From Acrasis kona (taxonomy: Eukaryota; Heterolobosea; Eutetramitea; Acrasida; Acrasidae), in contig JAOPGA020001662.1 in NCBI GenBank assembly GCA_026419775.2, positions 1 through 64,000 on the forward strand: a stretch of 64,000 nucleotides of DNA. The letters run 5' to 3'. Positions 1-11,138 of the stretch are shown in pieces. The position numbers and the translations under genes are program-made. Under the pieces are notes generated by a model. That model had not been told where the DNA came from, made no database searches, and was given only the letters and a program-made list of their open reading frames with translations. Positions within the stretch are counted from its first letter, which is position 1; each line of letters starts with the position of its first letter.

Positions 1-1248
1 TTACTAAACGTTCTTGCCTTAAACCTTTGAACGAGGATTTTGTAGTTCTCTTGATACGCCGATCGTATGGCATCAATCAGGTCATTAGTTGATCCATTGC
101 TACCTTTCTTTATATACTGTAACACCAGCATAGTGTTGCGGCGCCTTCCCTTTATGAGATCAAAATATGGGCTCAATCTTTTTTTATCCACATTTTCGAG
201 ATTAATAATGGACTCGAGTTCGTTTTTGACTGATTCGCCATCAGGCAGGGGGGAATAACGGGTACGCACTTTAATCGGAAGATTCCTACCGGTAATGCTC
301 TGGAAAACTATTTGGGCGTCTTGCAGCTGAAGGTCTGTGCCGGCGAATGCGACATAATCCCACTTCTTCATGAGGTTGACCACACCTGACCATCCATACA
401 AAAAGTTTCGTTTCAAATCGTACGATTCGGGACGTGAAGGTGCTTCCTCTGCTATGAATCTAAAATTTACTAGTATTTGTTGTCTTTTGAGCTTACAAGT
501 CAGGATAATCATCTTTTAAGAGTTGCGCCTCATCCAAAGCGAATCCAATTTTTTTGTATCGGCTATCCTTGATTCTCTCTAGAGCCATCTTATATGCTTC
601 AAAGATCAAATCGCTGGTAAGTTCTGTTTCGAATTTAGTTTCGTGGTAGCAATGGTGTAGGCAACGCGAGTAGTAAATTGAGCTACTGTTTAGTTGGCTA
701 ATGAGAAATGCTTTCGGGTCAATGTGTTTATACTCGAGTAAATGAGCCAAGCACAACAGCTTCACCGTGGTTGCCAGTATGCATGTACTCCAAGCTTTCG
801 ATACTTTCAGTTCGATCGGATTGTTTTCCATGTTGATATTTTGTAACAACTTCTTCAATTTTCCCACATATGCATCTTTCTCAAGTGAAAAATCACCTGC
901 NGTCGAGTAGCATACATAGCACTCTCTGGCGTGCCTGAAAATTTGATGAGTTTTTCCTGCTCCACTCACTCCAATATACACGTTTGGAACTTGAGCATCT
1001 TGTTTGGATAACCAATGGTATTCTTCTTCGCCTCCACCTTCTTCTTTGGTAAGTGCGTACAAAAGCATGTCAATATTGCCGTGCCTAATTGGAAGAGAAA
1101 CACCATCCTTGTAGAAATCTCCTAAAAGTTCTTTTTGTTTATCCTTGTCAATGGGTGCGTTCAGTTTTAAAACTGGTATCTTGTTCTCCTCATCCGTCAC
1201 ATTTTTAATTATCTTTAGATACTTCTCACATAGCAGTCTTTCGCCCAT
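1..1248 (-). CDS. Crinkler/RHS-like P-loop NTPase, 3' partial
   Basis: A large reading frame enters from the left window edge. Exon 1 runs 1248-497, a 37-nt GT-AG intron 496-460 follows, and exon 2 runs 459-1 and stays open to the edge, so the C-terminus is missing. A Walker A motif GVSGAGKT lies about 95 residues in, and a Walker B-like segment (IGFALDEAQLL) lies near the exon junction, followed by FAGTDLQLQ. This layout resembles the P-loop NTPase module of Crinkler effectors and trypanosome RHS proteins; the family call is inference. In such proteins the NTPase usually accompanies a nuclease or kinase domain, not visible here. The start is uncertain: ATG 1248 is used, but upstream protein-like sequence suggests a missed 5' exon. 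Base 901 is N. A retroelement fragment lies just upstream. Confidence 0.6.
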
Positions 1249-1439
1249 CACCTTCACAGCAGGAATCCCTTGCCAACGTTGACCGAATCAAATATTCATT
1301 GTTCCTTTGGAAAGGGTTCAATTTCTACGAACCTCTCCTGACACAAAACCATGCAGAGGTAATACACTGTTATTCACACAAGCAACAATTGAAAATCAAC
1401 ATTTATTAACAACTCGTGCTATTCCATCCACTACATACA

Positions 1440-1883
1440 TCCAGACTCCACTACAAACTTAAAATTAGGTTGACAACTATGAATCAGTCTTTTCAACATT
1501 CTTGGCCACCACATAGTAAAGTAAGCTTGACCGGTCACACTCTCCACTTCTAAAGCATAAGGAACATTATCAATAGAATCATCAGAAAAGTGAATGTTAT
1601 TACTTTGACCTCCTCAGAACGTTCCACCAGCAAATGAAGAATCTAAAATTTCCAAACTCTTAACCTTTTGGTCGATAGGACCATCTAATGACCAGAACCA
1701 AAAGGCGCCATTATGACTGAAATTTGTCTTTGTTAAAATTGGCTTCAACCATACGAATCTTGAAAACTTGTCAACCATGACTAACAACTTTGAATATCCT
1801 TTAAACAATATACACCAAATGGTAGACAATCTCAACTCTAATCTTTCTATTTTTATTGAATTCCTTCTCGACCAACATGTCAT
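1440..1883 (-). pseudogene. Decayed retroelement integrase fragment
   Basis: The minus strand around 1720-1800 encodes YSKLLVMVDKFSRFVWLKPI, a textbook match to the start of the integrase catalytic core of Ty3/gypsy-like or Ginger-like elements, with the first catalytic Asp in VMVD. No second Asp or Glu context follows: the frame runs into unrelated sequence, has an in-frame TGA at about 1614, and stays open to about 1440 (a stretch with MWWPRMLKRL). The upstream zinc-finger part is not in frame. I read it as a truncated, frame-broken insertion remnant; no terminal repeats or target-site duplications were found. What the trailing 170 bases encode is unknown. Confidence 0.5.
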
Positions 1884-2555
1884 GGGAATGGTTCTTACAA
1901 ACGTACTTGATGGTGACCATTTTCATAAAAATGTGTTTTCAATTAAGAAAAGCATGGCTACACTGAGTGTTGCAAAGGAGCTTAATGACTTCAAATTTTC
2001 TTTGGGGTATCCTCCTGTTACATTTCAAAAGACTTTTTTTTTGTTGTGTAGGTCTGTGTCCAAGATTAAACATTACCAGGACATTGAGGATATTGTAATT
2101 ACTGAGTTCATTCCGGCTCTCAGCGCGATGTTAAGTGTTGATGTAAAGTTGTATAGTTCTTCAGTTGGTGAACCGAATGTTGAAATAAAGTACCAACCTT
2201 TCGAAGTTGTTTGTAATCTTTATAGTAATCATGAAGAGTTAAATCAAGTCTTAAATCAAGTTGATGATTTAGCAAGCCATTATGTATCACACTGTGCCTC
2301 TAATTCATCCTCTATTTCGTTTTCTGAATGGAACAGTATAAAATTTCATTTTTTTGTTGCAATCTGTTTAAAAAAGAAGATCCTCTCAAGTGTTGTTGTA
2401 CATTTATTTATAGTACAGATGATATGCTAAGATACTATAAACCGACATTTGCATTGCTCCAACAGAATATCCAAAAAGTAGTTGTGGATGAAATTTCTAA
2501 ACTGAATGGATTTGATTTCCTAATTGACTTCAGAAATGTAAATCTAAATGCTTGA
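1882..2555 (+). CDS. Hypothetical protein, probably two exons
   Basis: The plus-strand frame from ATG 1882 continues to 2335. A GT-AG intron 2336-2418 (GTATAAAATT to GTACAG) joins it in phase to 2419-2555, giving about 196 residues ending in DFRNVNLNA. The frame also stays open upstream of 1882, but there it is antisense to the integrase remnant, so the start is uncertain. The middle part (LSVDVKLYSSS) and spacing vaguely recall the C-terminal half of OTU-like cysteine proteases, but no catalytic Cys or His motif is convincing. The intron is longer than the local norm. It could be a decaying accessory gene. Confidence 0.35.
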
Positions 2556-3071
2556 AAATTAATTTGTTCAGTATTTAAATAATGAAGAATGTTGTCATCT
2601 CATATGAATAAAGTACCAATTTGTTTCCAATATATTATAATTCCTATATCCATTAGGTTTCAAAATTCATTACTCGATCACCAATCAACGCTTTGATGCA
2701 CGATATGAATTCATTATTTTGGTCTGATGCGCAATCCATAACTCGTGAATTTTTTGTCGCTTGCGGATTAAAAACCTGTCGGTTGTTTTGGTTGACTCCG
2801 CTATTACACAACATGTTGAGGGTACTAAGACGTGACACTCAGTTTCTTGGGAAGCTCAGACCAGAAAGACGGTTTCACATAACACATGCAAAAATGCAGT
2901 TCGAAAAAGAGAGCGAGCACTCACACATCAAATCTCACTTTAGAAACAACAAGAAAAGTATGGTCACATCATTCAGACGGGAAATAACTTGGTAAAGAAT
3001 ATGTGGCTTTAGCAAGTGCCCTATCTGTATGTACTATATGCACTTATGCGTACAATCAAAGTGACTATTGG
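2556..3071. other. Intergenic stretch, no convincing gene
   Basis: About 515 bases between the hypothetical gene and the ABC1-family kinase. Short open frames exist on both strands (minus 2838-2653 and plus 2693-2995), but neither has a recognisable domain or clean splice sites. Nothing else stands out. Confidence 0.4.
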
Positions 3072-4886
3072 ATGGCTCGATTCGCAAGAACACTTGTTTC
3101 CGTATGTTATACCAACTAACTGTTCCTCAAACTTGATAGGTCACTAGAATTATGATCTTGTTCAGATCGTTTAATCAAAAGTACAAAAAGAAGAGAGAGG
3201 AGTTTGTAAGCAACAAAGGCGATGAATGGGATTCAGATAACGAATTTGTGGTATTTGATTTCTACTTTAACATTATAAATTTATCAACATGATAGATTGA
3301 GTATGCGGAAGCAAGGAAAAATCTCAACCATGAAAGTGCAAAAATCATTTTAGAACTCTGCATCGTGAACAAAGGTGCTTACGTAAAAGCTGGTCAATTC
3401 ATAGCCAGTTTAGTATATGCACTTCCCAAAGAAATCACAGATGTGCTATCGGCGCTCCAAGATGCAGCACCCACACACGATTGGGAATACACTCGAGTAC
3501 TGCTCGAGGAGCAATTTGGAACATCATTCAACGAATTGTAATCATCATGATTATTTTTTAATTTTAACAATGTAGGTTTGTAGACTTTGATGAAAAACCA
3601 CTTGCGAGCGCATCCATTGCTCAAGTACATGTTGCGCGTCTGCGCGAGAACAATGAAAAAGTTGCCATCAAGATTCAACACCCTCGCCTAAGAGAAATTT
3701 TTGAACAAGACGTGCTGTGTATGACAATGATGTTGAAACTCGCAAAATTCTTTTATGATTTTCCATTTGCTTGGGTGATGCCAGAGTTTGAAAAATCACT
3801 TCAAAACGAATTAGATTTTGTGAATGAAGCTATAAATTGTGAGAGAGCAACGCACATGTTCCGTAATAATAAACAAATTATTATACCCAGTATTTACTGG
3901 GATCTTACTTCAGAAAAAGTAATTTTGAATTAATTCCTTCAATCTAAAAAATAAGATCATTACCATGGAGTTCTTGGATGGATTCAGATTAAATGATATG
4001 GACCAACTTGCCAAGAACAACATTAGCGTCAAACAAGTTTCTCAATTGTTGGTTGACTGTTACTCTGTCCAAACATTCTTGTATGGAAACGTCCATTCTG
4101 ACCTCCATCCCGGTAACCTACACGTTAGAATAGATCCGAAGAGCGGTCTTCCACAGTTGATCGTCCTAGACCATGGATGTTACAAGAGACTTGACGAACA
4201 AGTAAGGTTGGATTATGCCAACATGTGGCGCTGCATTATTAATAGAGACATCAATCAAGGACGGGTGTTATTGGAAAAGTTTGGAATTGATGGTGACTTT
4301 TTCCAATTGTTTGCATTGTTCTTGACTTTTTCAAATTTACTGGACAAGTCAGAGACGGGACTAATAGACCAGAGGAAAAAGATGGACGGCAATCAAATAA
4401 AGTCAATGTTTGCTTCCTTTAAAGATAAATACCTCTCCAAACATCCTAATGCGGGCATCACCGATTATTTTGCACTGATTGAAGGCATGCTGCAGGGTAT
4501 GAATCTGGATCTAGTACTGCTGCTGAAGGCAAAGTAAGTTCTTCTAAACACTTGTTAATAATTATTATAGTATACAAGTGAGAGGCATCACATCAGGTTT
4601 CAATAAGCCAATCAATAGATTTGCAACAATGGTTGAATATTGTATACACGGATCGGAAAACCAAGTAATACAGGTACCAAAAATTATTCCGTTGAAGGGT
4701 GGGAAAAGTAGAGTAATTCATGTGGATGAGGTGAGGTTGAGTGAAGGGACATTTATCCAAAGGTTCAAATTAAATTGGCAGCTTTTAAAGTTGCGCTTTA
4801 ATTTATTGGTGATGGATCTCCTTTTCTCTATGAGGAACAATGCATTCATGTTGCAAATTTTTAAAACGTTCTATCGAACAGAATAA
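3072..4886 (+). CDS. ABC1/UbiB-family (ADCK-like) atypical kinase
   Basis: Six exons join in frame: 3072-3101, 3140-3250, 3296-3537, 3576-3918, 3956-4533 and 4571-4886, with introns of 37-45 nt, giving 539 residues. Family hallmarks are visible: the KxGQ motif (YVKAGQFIAS), the Ala-rich loop ASASIAQVH, the lysine strand VAIKIQHP, the catalytic HSDLHPGNL, and LDHG in place of the DFG motif. These define ABC1K/ADCK proteins (COQ8, ADCK1, ADCK5), which support coenzyme Q or mitochondrial lipid homeostasis and are usually mitochondrial. The sequence does not say which subgroup applies. The N-terminus MARFARTLVSVT is basic and could start a mitochondrial targeting sequence. The first exon is short and inferred from splice phase. 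Confidence 0.85.
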
Positions 4887-4944
4887 AAATACTTAAGATA
4901 TTTTAAAATACCGCAGTTAAGAGATACTTTTATGTAATATTGTT

Positions 4945-5028
4945 GGACGTATAGCTCAGCGGTTTTTTTTGCTTTAGAGCAGGCGACTGCAGATCGTCAG
5001 GTCACCAGTTCAAACCTGGTTGCGTCCT
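4945..5028 (+). tRNA. tRNA-Cys(GCA) with 12-nt D-loop insertion
   Basis: All stems fold. The acceptor pairs GGACGTA with TGCGTCC, followed by discriminator T5028. The anticodon stem GGCGA/TCGTC encloses loop CTGCAGA with anticodon GCA at 4989-4991, and the T stem ACCAG/CTGGT has loop TTCAAAC. The D arm would be canonical (GCTC AGCGGT A GAGC) except for 12 extra bases at 4964-4975 (seven T, then GCTTT). The A box (TAGCTCAGCGG) and B box are intact. The insertion creates a run of eight T at 4963-4970, a potential internal Pol III terminator. It is either a non-canonical intron, a tolerated loop expansion or a pseudogene. Confidence 0.85.
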
Positions 5029-6117
5029 TTTCCGCTTTTGAATTTTATCGTTTATCTTTAGATTTGTCCTGTAAAAAAATTTTCTTGTGATTTCAGGAAA
5101 TTTTTGCGGAGGGCTGTCCGCAAGTGTTCGGAAAGTAAATTTTACAACTTTATTGTTATAGTACAGTTGTTGCAATTATTAAAGTTAAATACCGGTTTGG
5201 GAGCTGTTTCTTTAATAATGATATCAGGATCCGGCTCCATTACATTCAAATCTTTTGAACTAGCCTCCTCATTTGGTGTTGCGATAACCCTATCGGCAAC
5301 ATTACTAAAATGATCATGAATTTTGTTACATGTATTTCTACGCACTAATTCGTTATCATCCTTGTATCTAATCTCTCCATTGGTGATGGATTTGCCCATC
5401 TGCCCAATTTTGCCAGTTCTGTATTTGTAATGGATTTGCCCATCCGCCACGATATTTTTGTACTAATTGTTGCATCTCTTGCAAACCAGGTAGTTTAATG
5501 TAGAATTTACACATTTTTTGACTCAATCTTTTGCAATCAATCAATATGCGAGGCCTCCAGGGCTCCAAGAGGTGTCGAACCCTTTTGTGCTTTGTTTCGA
5601 AAAGACCCACCACCTCATCATAAAACACCCGTATTGTTTGATGAAAAAGGCACTGTTGACGTAAAGATGCTGGTGCAAGAAGCGGTGCAGTTGATGAATC
5701 CAACCGACGTTATTATACATGAGAAGCAAAAATCTAATAATCATTGCTCAAAATGTCCACCTGGATACAAGGAGAAAGTTTATATTAGTGCGTTCAGAAA
5801 AGTGTTGGACCTGTTATTGCTGGTAAAAGTCAAGTTAATCATCAAATTCGACAGTAAATTATAGAGTCGTTAAGTTTCTTAACCGCATCGCATCTTGCAC
5901 AACAGCTCCACGGAGGTTTTAAGATATGCATTTCTAGTCCAATCGGGTATGCTATTCTTAAAAACGGGCATCTTATTCATCCATGCAGTAATTGTTGTTA
6001 ATATGGTTATATATCGATATCCGATCGACGTTGGGTGAGGCAGTCGCGGGAAAACTTCAGCGTCTTGTTACAAATTACTTCGAGCCATTTATTTACAGTG
6101 TAAATAATAATAGCAAG
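5029..6117. other. Gap with only doubtful open frames
   Basis: About 1.1 kb between tRNA-Cys and the EF-hand gene. The plus strand carries an open frame at 5592-5864 (protein-like, with CSKCPPGY). The minus strand carries two overlapping frames, 5703-5368 and 5450-5142, joined by an imperfect tandem repeat of a GATGGGCAAATCCAT unit near 5390-5450. None has a recognised domain or supported splice structure. The minus pair may be one frame-broken gene; I do not assign a function. Confidence 0.3.
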
Positions 6118-7460
6118 ATGGGGAGCTTTTGCACAATCCCAATAGTATCCAGAAGAAGGAAGAATCTGGTTATGGACCTAAATGAATCATTTTATGATGG
6201 CGATATTTATGCCGATTCTAGATACAACTCGATGAGGTTCGACAAAGATGAAAGCCAAAGAATACGAAATGAATTCATGTCGAGATTATCAGAAGGCGTG
6301 GATGCTGATATAATAACTACAAAAACAGAACAGATTGAGAACTGTTCAAATGCATCAACAAATAAGAAGAACTCTCAAAAGAGACAAGTCAAAGGCCCCA
6401 GTATGGAAAGAAGAAAAGTTGTCAGGAATGTTGTACATAACAAAATAGAAGAACTTTTTAAGAGGGTACTACTCATATTCGAGTTGTCCTCAGAAAACAA
6501 TGCATTTTTGGATGTCAAGAAACTTTTTTTACACTTCAACGACGAGATGGTGATAGAAAAATTCTCTTTGAAGTTGACGAAGCATTTGTTTGATCACTAT
6601 GATACCAACAAAAATGGCATGCTAGAACAACTAGAGTTGGAGCTTTTCTTCAAAGATGTGCTACACATGTTCGGTTACGAGAACAACAACAGTATGTTTC
6701 TTACCACCTTTGTTTAACTCTTGGCAGGCGCAGATAAAATGGTTTCAGATCTAAACAATCTGTTTCCCACAATAGACAAAGGAGTTACGTTCATAGAATT
6801 TTGGACAAGTAACGTTTTAAGAGGAAGTGTGGTATGAACATGCAACTTAATCGACACTAACAATAACAGCTTGCTCAAACAGTAGACCAAGAGAGCCCAA
6901 CGACATTGACCCCAAAGAAAGTGTTATCAAATGACGGACAGATATTTGCTCAGAACCTGCTAAAATCTGAAATGATTGTTACTGACTTTAAAGATGTGTT
7001 TTCTTTTTTCGGAATCAAAGAGACTGGAAATTTATTGGCAGATATGAATTTACTACATGATGTGTTTATAAAAGAAGTAACTGATAACGATACATTGCAT
7101 GTAGAGGTACCAAGAAAGCAAGCCAGGAGGATAGCGAGACTAGAAAAACTCCTCATACACCGTCTACTACGATATGTCTTTGAGTATTATGACACTGATG
7201 GGTCTGGCCTCATCGATGATGATGAGCTATTTTTTTGTATTAGGGACATTATGTCTGTGATGCCAGCTAAACATTTGGTTGACAATGAAGGAGAATACTT
7301 GGATACAGAAGAACTCACTTTAAAAGTAATGCAGGAATTTATCGACGAGGTGGACGATGACGAGGACGGAAAGATTAGTTTTGAAGAGTTAAGGAGACAT
7401 TTACCCAATATTTTCAGAAGAATGATTTCTGAGGATCAGACAATGATTACACCCCGGTGA
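6118..7460 (+). CDS. EF-hand calcium-binding protein, likely N-myristoylated
   Basis: Three exons, 6118-6691, 6728-6831 and 6870-7460, join in phase (introns 36 and 38 nt) to give 422 residues. ATG 6118 is chosen because it gives MGSFCTIP, a plausible N-myristoylation signal with a Cys at position 5 that could be palmitoylated; the frame is also open upstream. Canonical EF-hand loops are visible: DTNKNGMLEQLE near the end of exon 1, then DTDGSGLIDDDE and DDDEDGKISFEE in exon 3. A degenerate fourth site may lie in exon 2. The arrangement suggests a membrane-tethered calcium sensor of the calcineurin-B/NCS type, but no specific orthologue is recognised. The N-terminal 130 residues are basic and unstructured. 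Confidence 0.8.
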
Positions 7461-7546
7461 AGCAAGAACAAAACCTGAAGTGGAAATAAAGTAGCCGCGC
7501 TCCAATGATACATGTAAAGTCGCTGCACATATAAAGAATTATAATT

Positions 7547-8686
7547 TTATTTTTGAACAAAGTCATGAATTGTTGCTTGTTTCGTTTGATCTTTTTTCTT
7601 CTTGGGAGGAATGAACTTTGTGTGAAATGTGTCGTGAAGTCGCTTCACCTTCTTTTCTCCTATACCAGGCAACAAAGCTAGTTCCTCAAGTGATGCTTCC
7701 ATTAGGTTCCGCAAACTCTATTACGCTTAATGTAACTTTATGAGGATGTACTTACACCAAAATTATTTGCCAAAGTAACAACATCAGTTTTGTTTACACT
7801 TCTAATCGAACACAAACAATCATGAAGCTAAAAAAGTAAGACTTAATGGTAAAGGAAAAACATACCCTTGGTAAATATTCATCATCAATTTTGACTTGAA
7901 TCATTTTTGCTGATTTATTTTCGTATAATTTATATAACTCTAAATATCTTGCAACCTCGGCGCCCGAAAAGCACAAGATCAAAGTACAATCAGCCGCAAG
8001 ACACATCCTAGTAATTTCTTGAATTCCCTTTTCGTAATCAGTCTGTTTGCTAATTAGTAATAAGATGCGTATAATCTTACAGTATCAACTTGACACAAAA
8101 TGACTCGGAGAGCGAAAACTTTGTTCGGTAAAGACTCCATTCTGGTCCATAAATATTTTTCATTTTTTAAATGGTATTTTAGACTTATGTACAATGCACA
8201 TGTTTGATCATTCATGACAAAATCTGGAATGATGTCAGTTCTGTACTCTATTTTCACATGGCTCACATCCACCAACACAGGGTTGTTTCTTTGTCTTTCA
8301 TGAGCATAAATCATCCCAGGACCAGGTGTTGGTTGTTGGTATACTCTATCATTGGTGCTTGAGGTGGATGATTTTGGAATTGGCTTTTTAGCGACGTCTG
8401 GCCTTCTTGTTGATGGTTTGGCTGGTGGAAGTGCTATAGGATTGGGCATAATTGTCCGATTAGGCCTGGGTAATCGAACATCTGATGTATCGAGTTCTTG
8501 TGCAATTGCGTTATTAGCAACAGGCGCCTGTGATTCGTTTAGTAGGTTCGCTCTCTCTGCAGCTAGCGCGGCTTCTTGCTTTTTTGCCTCGGCGCGTGCA
8601 CGTTGCAAGATCTCCAAAGGATCCTCGATCTCGATTTCATCATCATCATCGTTGAGTTCTGGTATGTTCAAAACTTGTTCTCCCAT
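7547..8686 (-). CDS. ERCC1: ERCC1 nucleotide-excision-repair subunit
   Basis: Four exons, 8686-8081, 8042-7843, 7801-7756 and 7717-7547, give 340 residues. After a disordered Pro/Ala-rich N-terminus comes the ERCC1 central nuclease-like domain (NPVLVDVSHVKIEYRTD, then ALYISLKYHL and LRVILCQVD). Next come SGAEVARYLELYKLYE and KSVNKTDVVTLANNFGSL, and a C-terminal double helix-hairpin-helix with LLPGIGEKKVKRL. This is the non-catalytic partner of XPF in the 5' incision endonuclease. The second intron uses donor GTCTTAC, chosen because it restores the conserved KSVNKTD. The end is unusual: a Lys-rich patch followed by QATIHDFVQK, resembling a PCNA-interaction box. It lies tail-to-tail with the EF-hand gene. 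Confidence 0.9.
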
Positions 8687-8770
8687 TTTTTAGAAGTGTT
8701 GGTTGATCCACATCTTACAACAAAGTTTCTTTGTGTTGGCAATGTGAGAACAATCAAATATTGCATAACG

Positions 8771-10903
8771 TTAGTTTATTGAAGTTTCATCTACACTGAC
8801 ATCATCACTTAAAAATTTTGTGACTCTTTTAGAAAGCCAGTTGGGTTTTCTAAAACAATTTAATTTGGAAATTACTTTTCTGACTCTATGGCTAAATTTC
8901 ACTCTTGTTTTCTTCTTTTCGTCCTCCCCCCTCATATCAAAAGGTAGAGGTATTTCTGTTACAGCTCTAAATTTACCAACATTGCTTAGATGTTCGTTTT
9001 CTACTCTGAAAACGTTCCAAGTGCACCTTCTAATAATTTCTGCGAGTGCAATACAAAATTGAGTGATCTGAGAGCTCCATATGCTGCTCCCAAAGTACGA
9101 TTTTATAAAAAACACCGTTATCCATAAAAAACGCAATACAACATCAATAAGTATGGCAATGTAGTACCAATAGAAGGGGAACATGAGTTTCTTTCTAAGA
9201 AATAAATACTTGACATCCTCGATACGAAATAAGCCCCAGTCCATACACACATCATATGATAGTTTGTATAACATATTGAAAATATTTAGTGAAAACCAAA
9301 TAATGAGCCAAGCAGTACTGACATCATGTTGTGTCCTATTACGCAAGGATTTCTGAATAAAAGTTGCCAACATGGCAGACACTGTTACAAAATATTTACC
9401 GGCGTTTATTGCTTGTCTTGTGTCACGTGAGTCGTAATACCTGCGACAACACTGCATAAAACGGCACCAATTGGGATATAAATTAATAATGGGCAAGCCC
9501 CAACTATAACCAAAACTACAAATCTGATCAAGCTGAGGAACATCCTGAGTAGGGTGCATACAAAACACAAACTGCAGATCATATAAAAAATCAGATAAAC
9601 TGGTCAACTGGTTGGCGAACCAAAAATCTTTAAATTTGACAGGCAGGAGAGGTGTGCACAATACTCTACATATAACCTTCAACATCCACCACCTCGCTGA
9701 AGCACGTAGAATTGGAAGAGGAAGCAACAACCATATAGCAAACACACAGAATAAAACAAAAGGAACCAACCACATATTGGGCAGGTCAAAAACATGACTC
9801 ACTTCAAGCATGTAGAACCACATGAAACTTCCCCAAAGAATATAAGCAAGCAATGGTATCTCCATAAATTCCCAAACAGATAAATAATTCCTTGGATTTA
9901 ATTCAAAAATAAAAACATAGTTAACACCATACTTCTCCCATATATAAATGTTTATCGATATAAAAAAAGACATTGCAATAGGAAAGATTAACATTCTAAA
10001 CAAGAAAAAAGTTAGTTCCGAGAATGGTGGTGCCTCGCTTCCTGCGGAGAAATAATTAAAGTTTACAATATAATAATACAATAACATGGCAGTCAAGCAC
10101 AGACTAACACCAAGCCATATTCCACAACGAAACATTGCAGAACCCGAAGAATCCTTAGAAGTATGAGGTCTAAGTTTATTCATTGCAACTTTGCGTTCGC
10201 CAGAATACAAAGTATCACTAAACATTTCTTCAGCCTCCGAAAACATCTCATCAAGTTGCCCGCTATCAATAAACGGTTCTTGACGCACTAATAAATCAAC
10301 AGCTTCTGAAATGTTGTTTTTTGAATACTTTGAATACTTTTTTAGAATTTTAATGCACGCCGCATAGTTTAGTTTCCGGTAATTGTCAAGAAGAACCAAA
10401 CCCCTATAGTACTCTTGAAAGGCCCTTTCTAATGCGTCCAGATGCTTTTTTTTGACAGTTTGTCCCTGGCCCTCTCTCTTCTTTTTTTCTTGGACTTGTG
10501 TGGCAATGTTCTCGCGGGTTTTATTGAATTGTTTTTCTTTTTCTTGGAAAAATGAATTAATGTTATCAATTTCTTTTTCAAACAAGTTCAAAAAATGGTA
10601 ACTTTCTTCGGGGCAAATTACAATCAAGTCGTCAACTTCTCCTGTGACGAATCTATTATCCGATGGACTCTTGTCACCACTATTGCTTTGTGATTGTCTG
10701 GTATATTTTGAGTCAATGTCTAGGTTGAACTCGACGTCCTCTTCGCTCCTCCCTTTGTTCTCTGCGATTCTTCGTTGTATGTTCTCAATGTGCTCACGAA
10801 TTTGAACTATTTTTTTGATCTTCTTTTTCATCGACTTATAATCGAAGAATTTTGGTTGCCACTCTGGAGTGGCATTGGCGATTAATCTTTTCCCAAATTT
10901 CAT
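8771..10903 (-). CDS. SPX-EXS phosphate exporter (XPR1/PHO1/Syg1 family)
   Basis: A single exon of 710 residues. The N-terminus MKFGKRLIAN starts a typical SPX domain with the basic surface helix KSMKKKIKKI and a conserved stretch LDNYRKLNYAACIKILKKYSK near residues 180-200 (partly quoted), the site that binds inositol pyrophosphates in this family. Several membrane segments follow from about residue 255, then an EXS domain ending in NVFRVENEHLSNVG. Known members export phosphate across the plasma membrane or Golgi under inositol-pyrophosphate control. Length and domain order match the family, and the start is unambiguous. It lies just downstream of ERCC1 on the same strand, about 85 bp away. 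Confidence 0.93.
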   Translation of the reverse strand: MKFGKRLIANATPEWQPKFFDYKSMKKKIKKIVQIREHIENIQRRIAENKGRSEEDVEFNLDIDSKYTRQSQSNSGDKSPSDNRFVTGEVDDLIVICPEESYHFLNLFEKEIDNINSFFQEKEKQFNKTRENIATQVQEKKKREGQGQTVKKKHLDALERAFQEYYRGLVLLDNYRKLNYAACIKILKKYSKYSKNNISEAVDLLVRQEPFIDSGQLDEMFSEAEEMFSDTLYSGERKVAMNKLRPHTSKDSSGSAMFRCGIWLGVSLCLTAMLLYYYIVNFNYFSAGSEAPPFSELTFFLFRMLIFPIAMSFFISINIYIWEKYGVNYVFIFELNPRNYLSVWEFMEIPLLAYILWGSFMWFYMLEVSHVFDLPNMWLVPFVLFCVFAIWLLLPLPILRASARWWMLKVICRVLCTPLLPVKFKDFWFANQLTSLSDFLYDLQFVFCMHPTQDVPQLDQICSFGYSWGLPIINLYPNWCRFMQCCRRYYDSRDTRQAINAGKYFVTVSAMLATFIQKSLRNRTQHDVSTAWLIIWFSLNIFNMLYKLSYDVCMDWGLFRIEDVKYLFLRKKLMFPFYWYYIAILIDVVLRFLWITVFFIKSYFGSSIWSSQITQFCIALAEIIRRCTWNVFRVENEHLSNVGKFRAVTEIPLPFDMRGEDEKKKTRVKFSHRVRKVISKLNCFRKPNWLSKRVTKFLSDDVSVDETSIN

Positions 10904-11138
10904 GTGACTTTGTGAAGCCTTTCATCCCAGTCAATTATATCATCCGTTACAATAACATCAATAAATTTATTACTTTATCTGTTGACACCAGCCGTCGCAG
11001 TGTTACATCTCGATTTTAGCTTTTACACAGTTTTAGAACCTTATAAAGCTATGACGAAACTTTTTGCAAGAATTTGTAACAAAGCTATTTTTGTAAAACT
11101 CCAACATAGACATTTGAACGGGCTTGATAGGATTCGAG

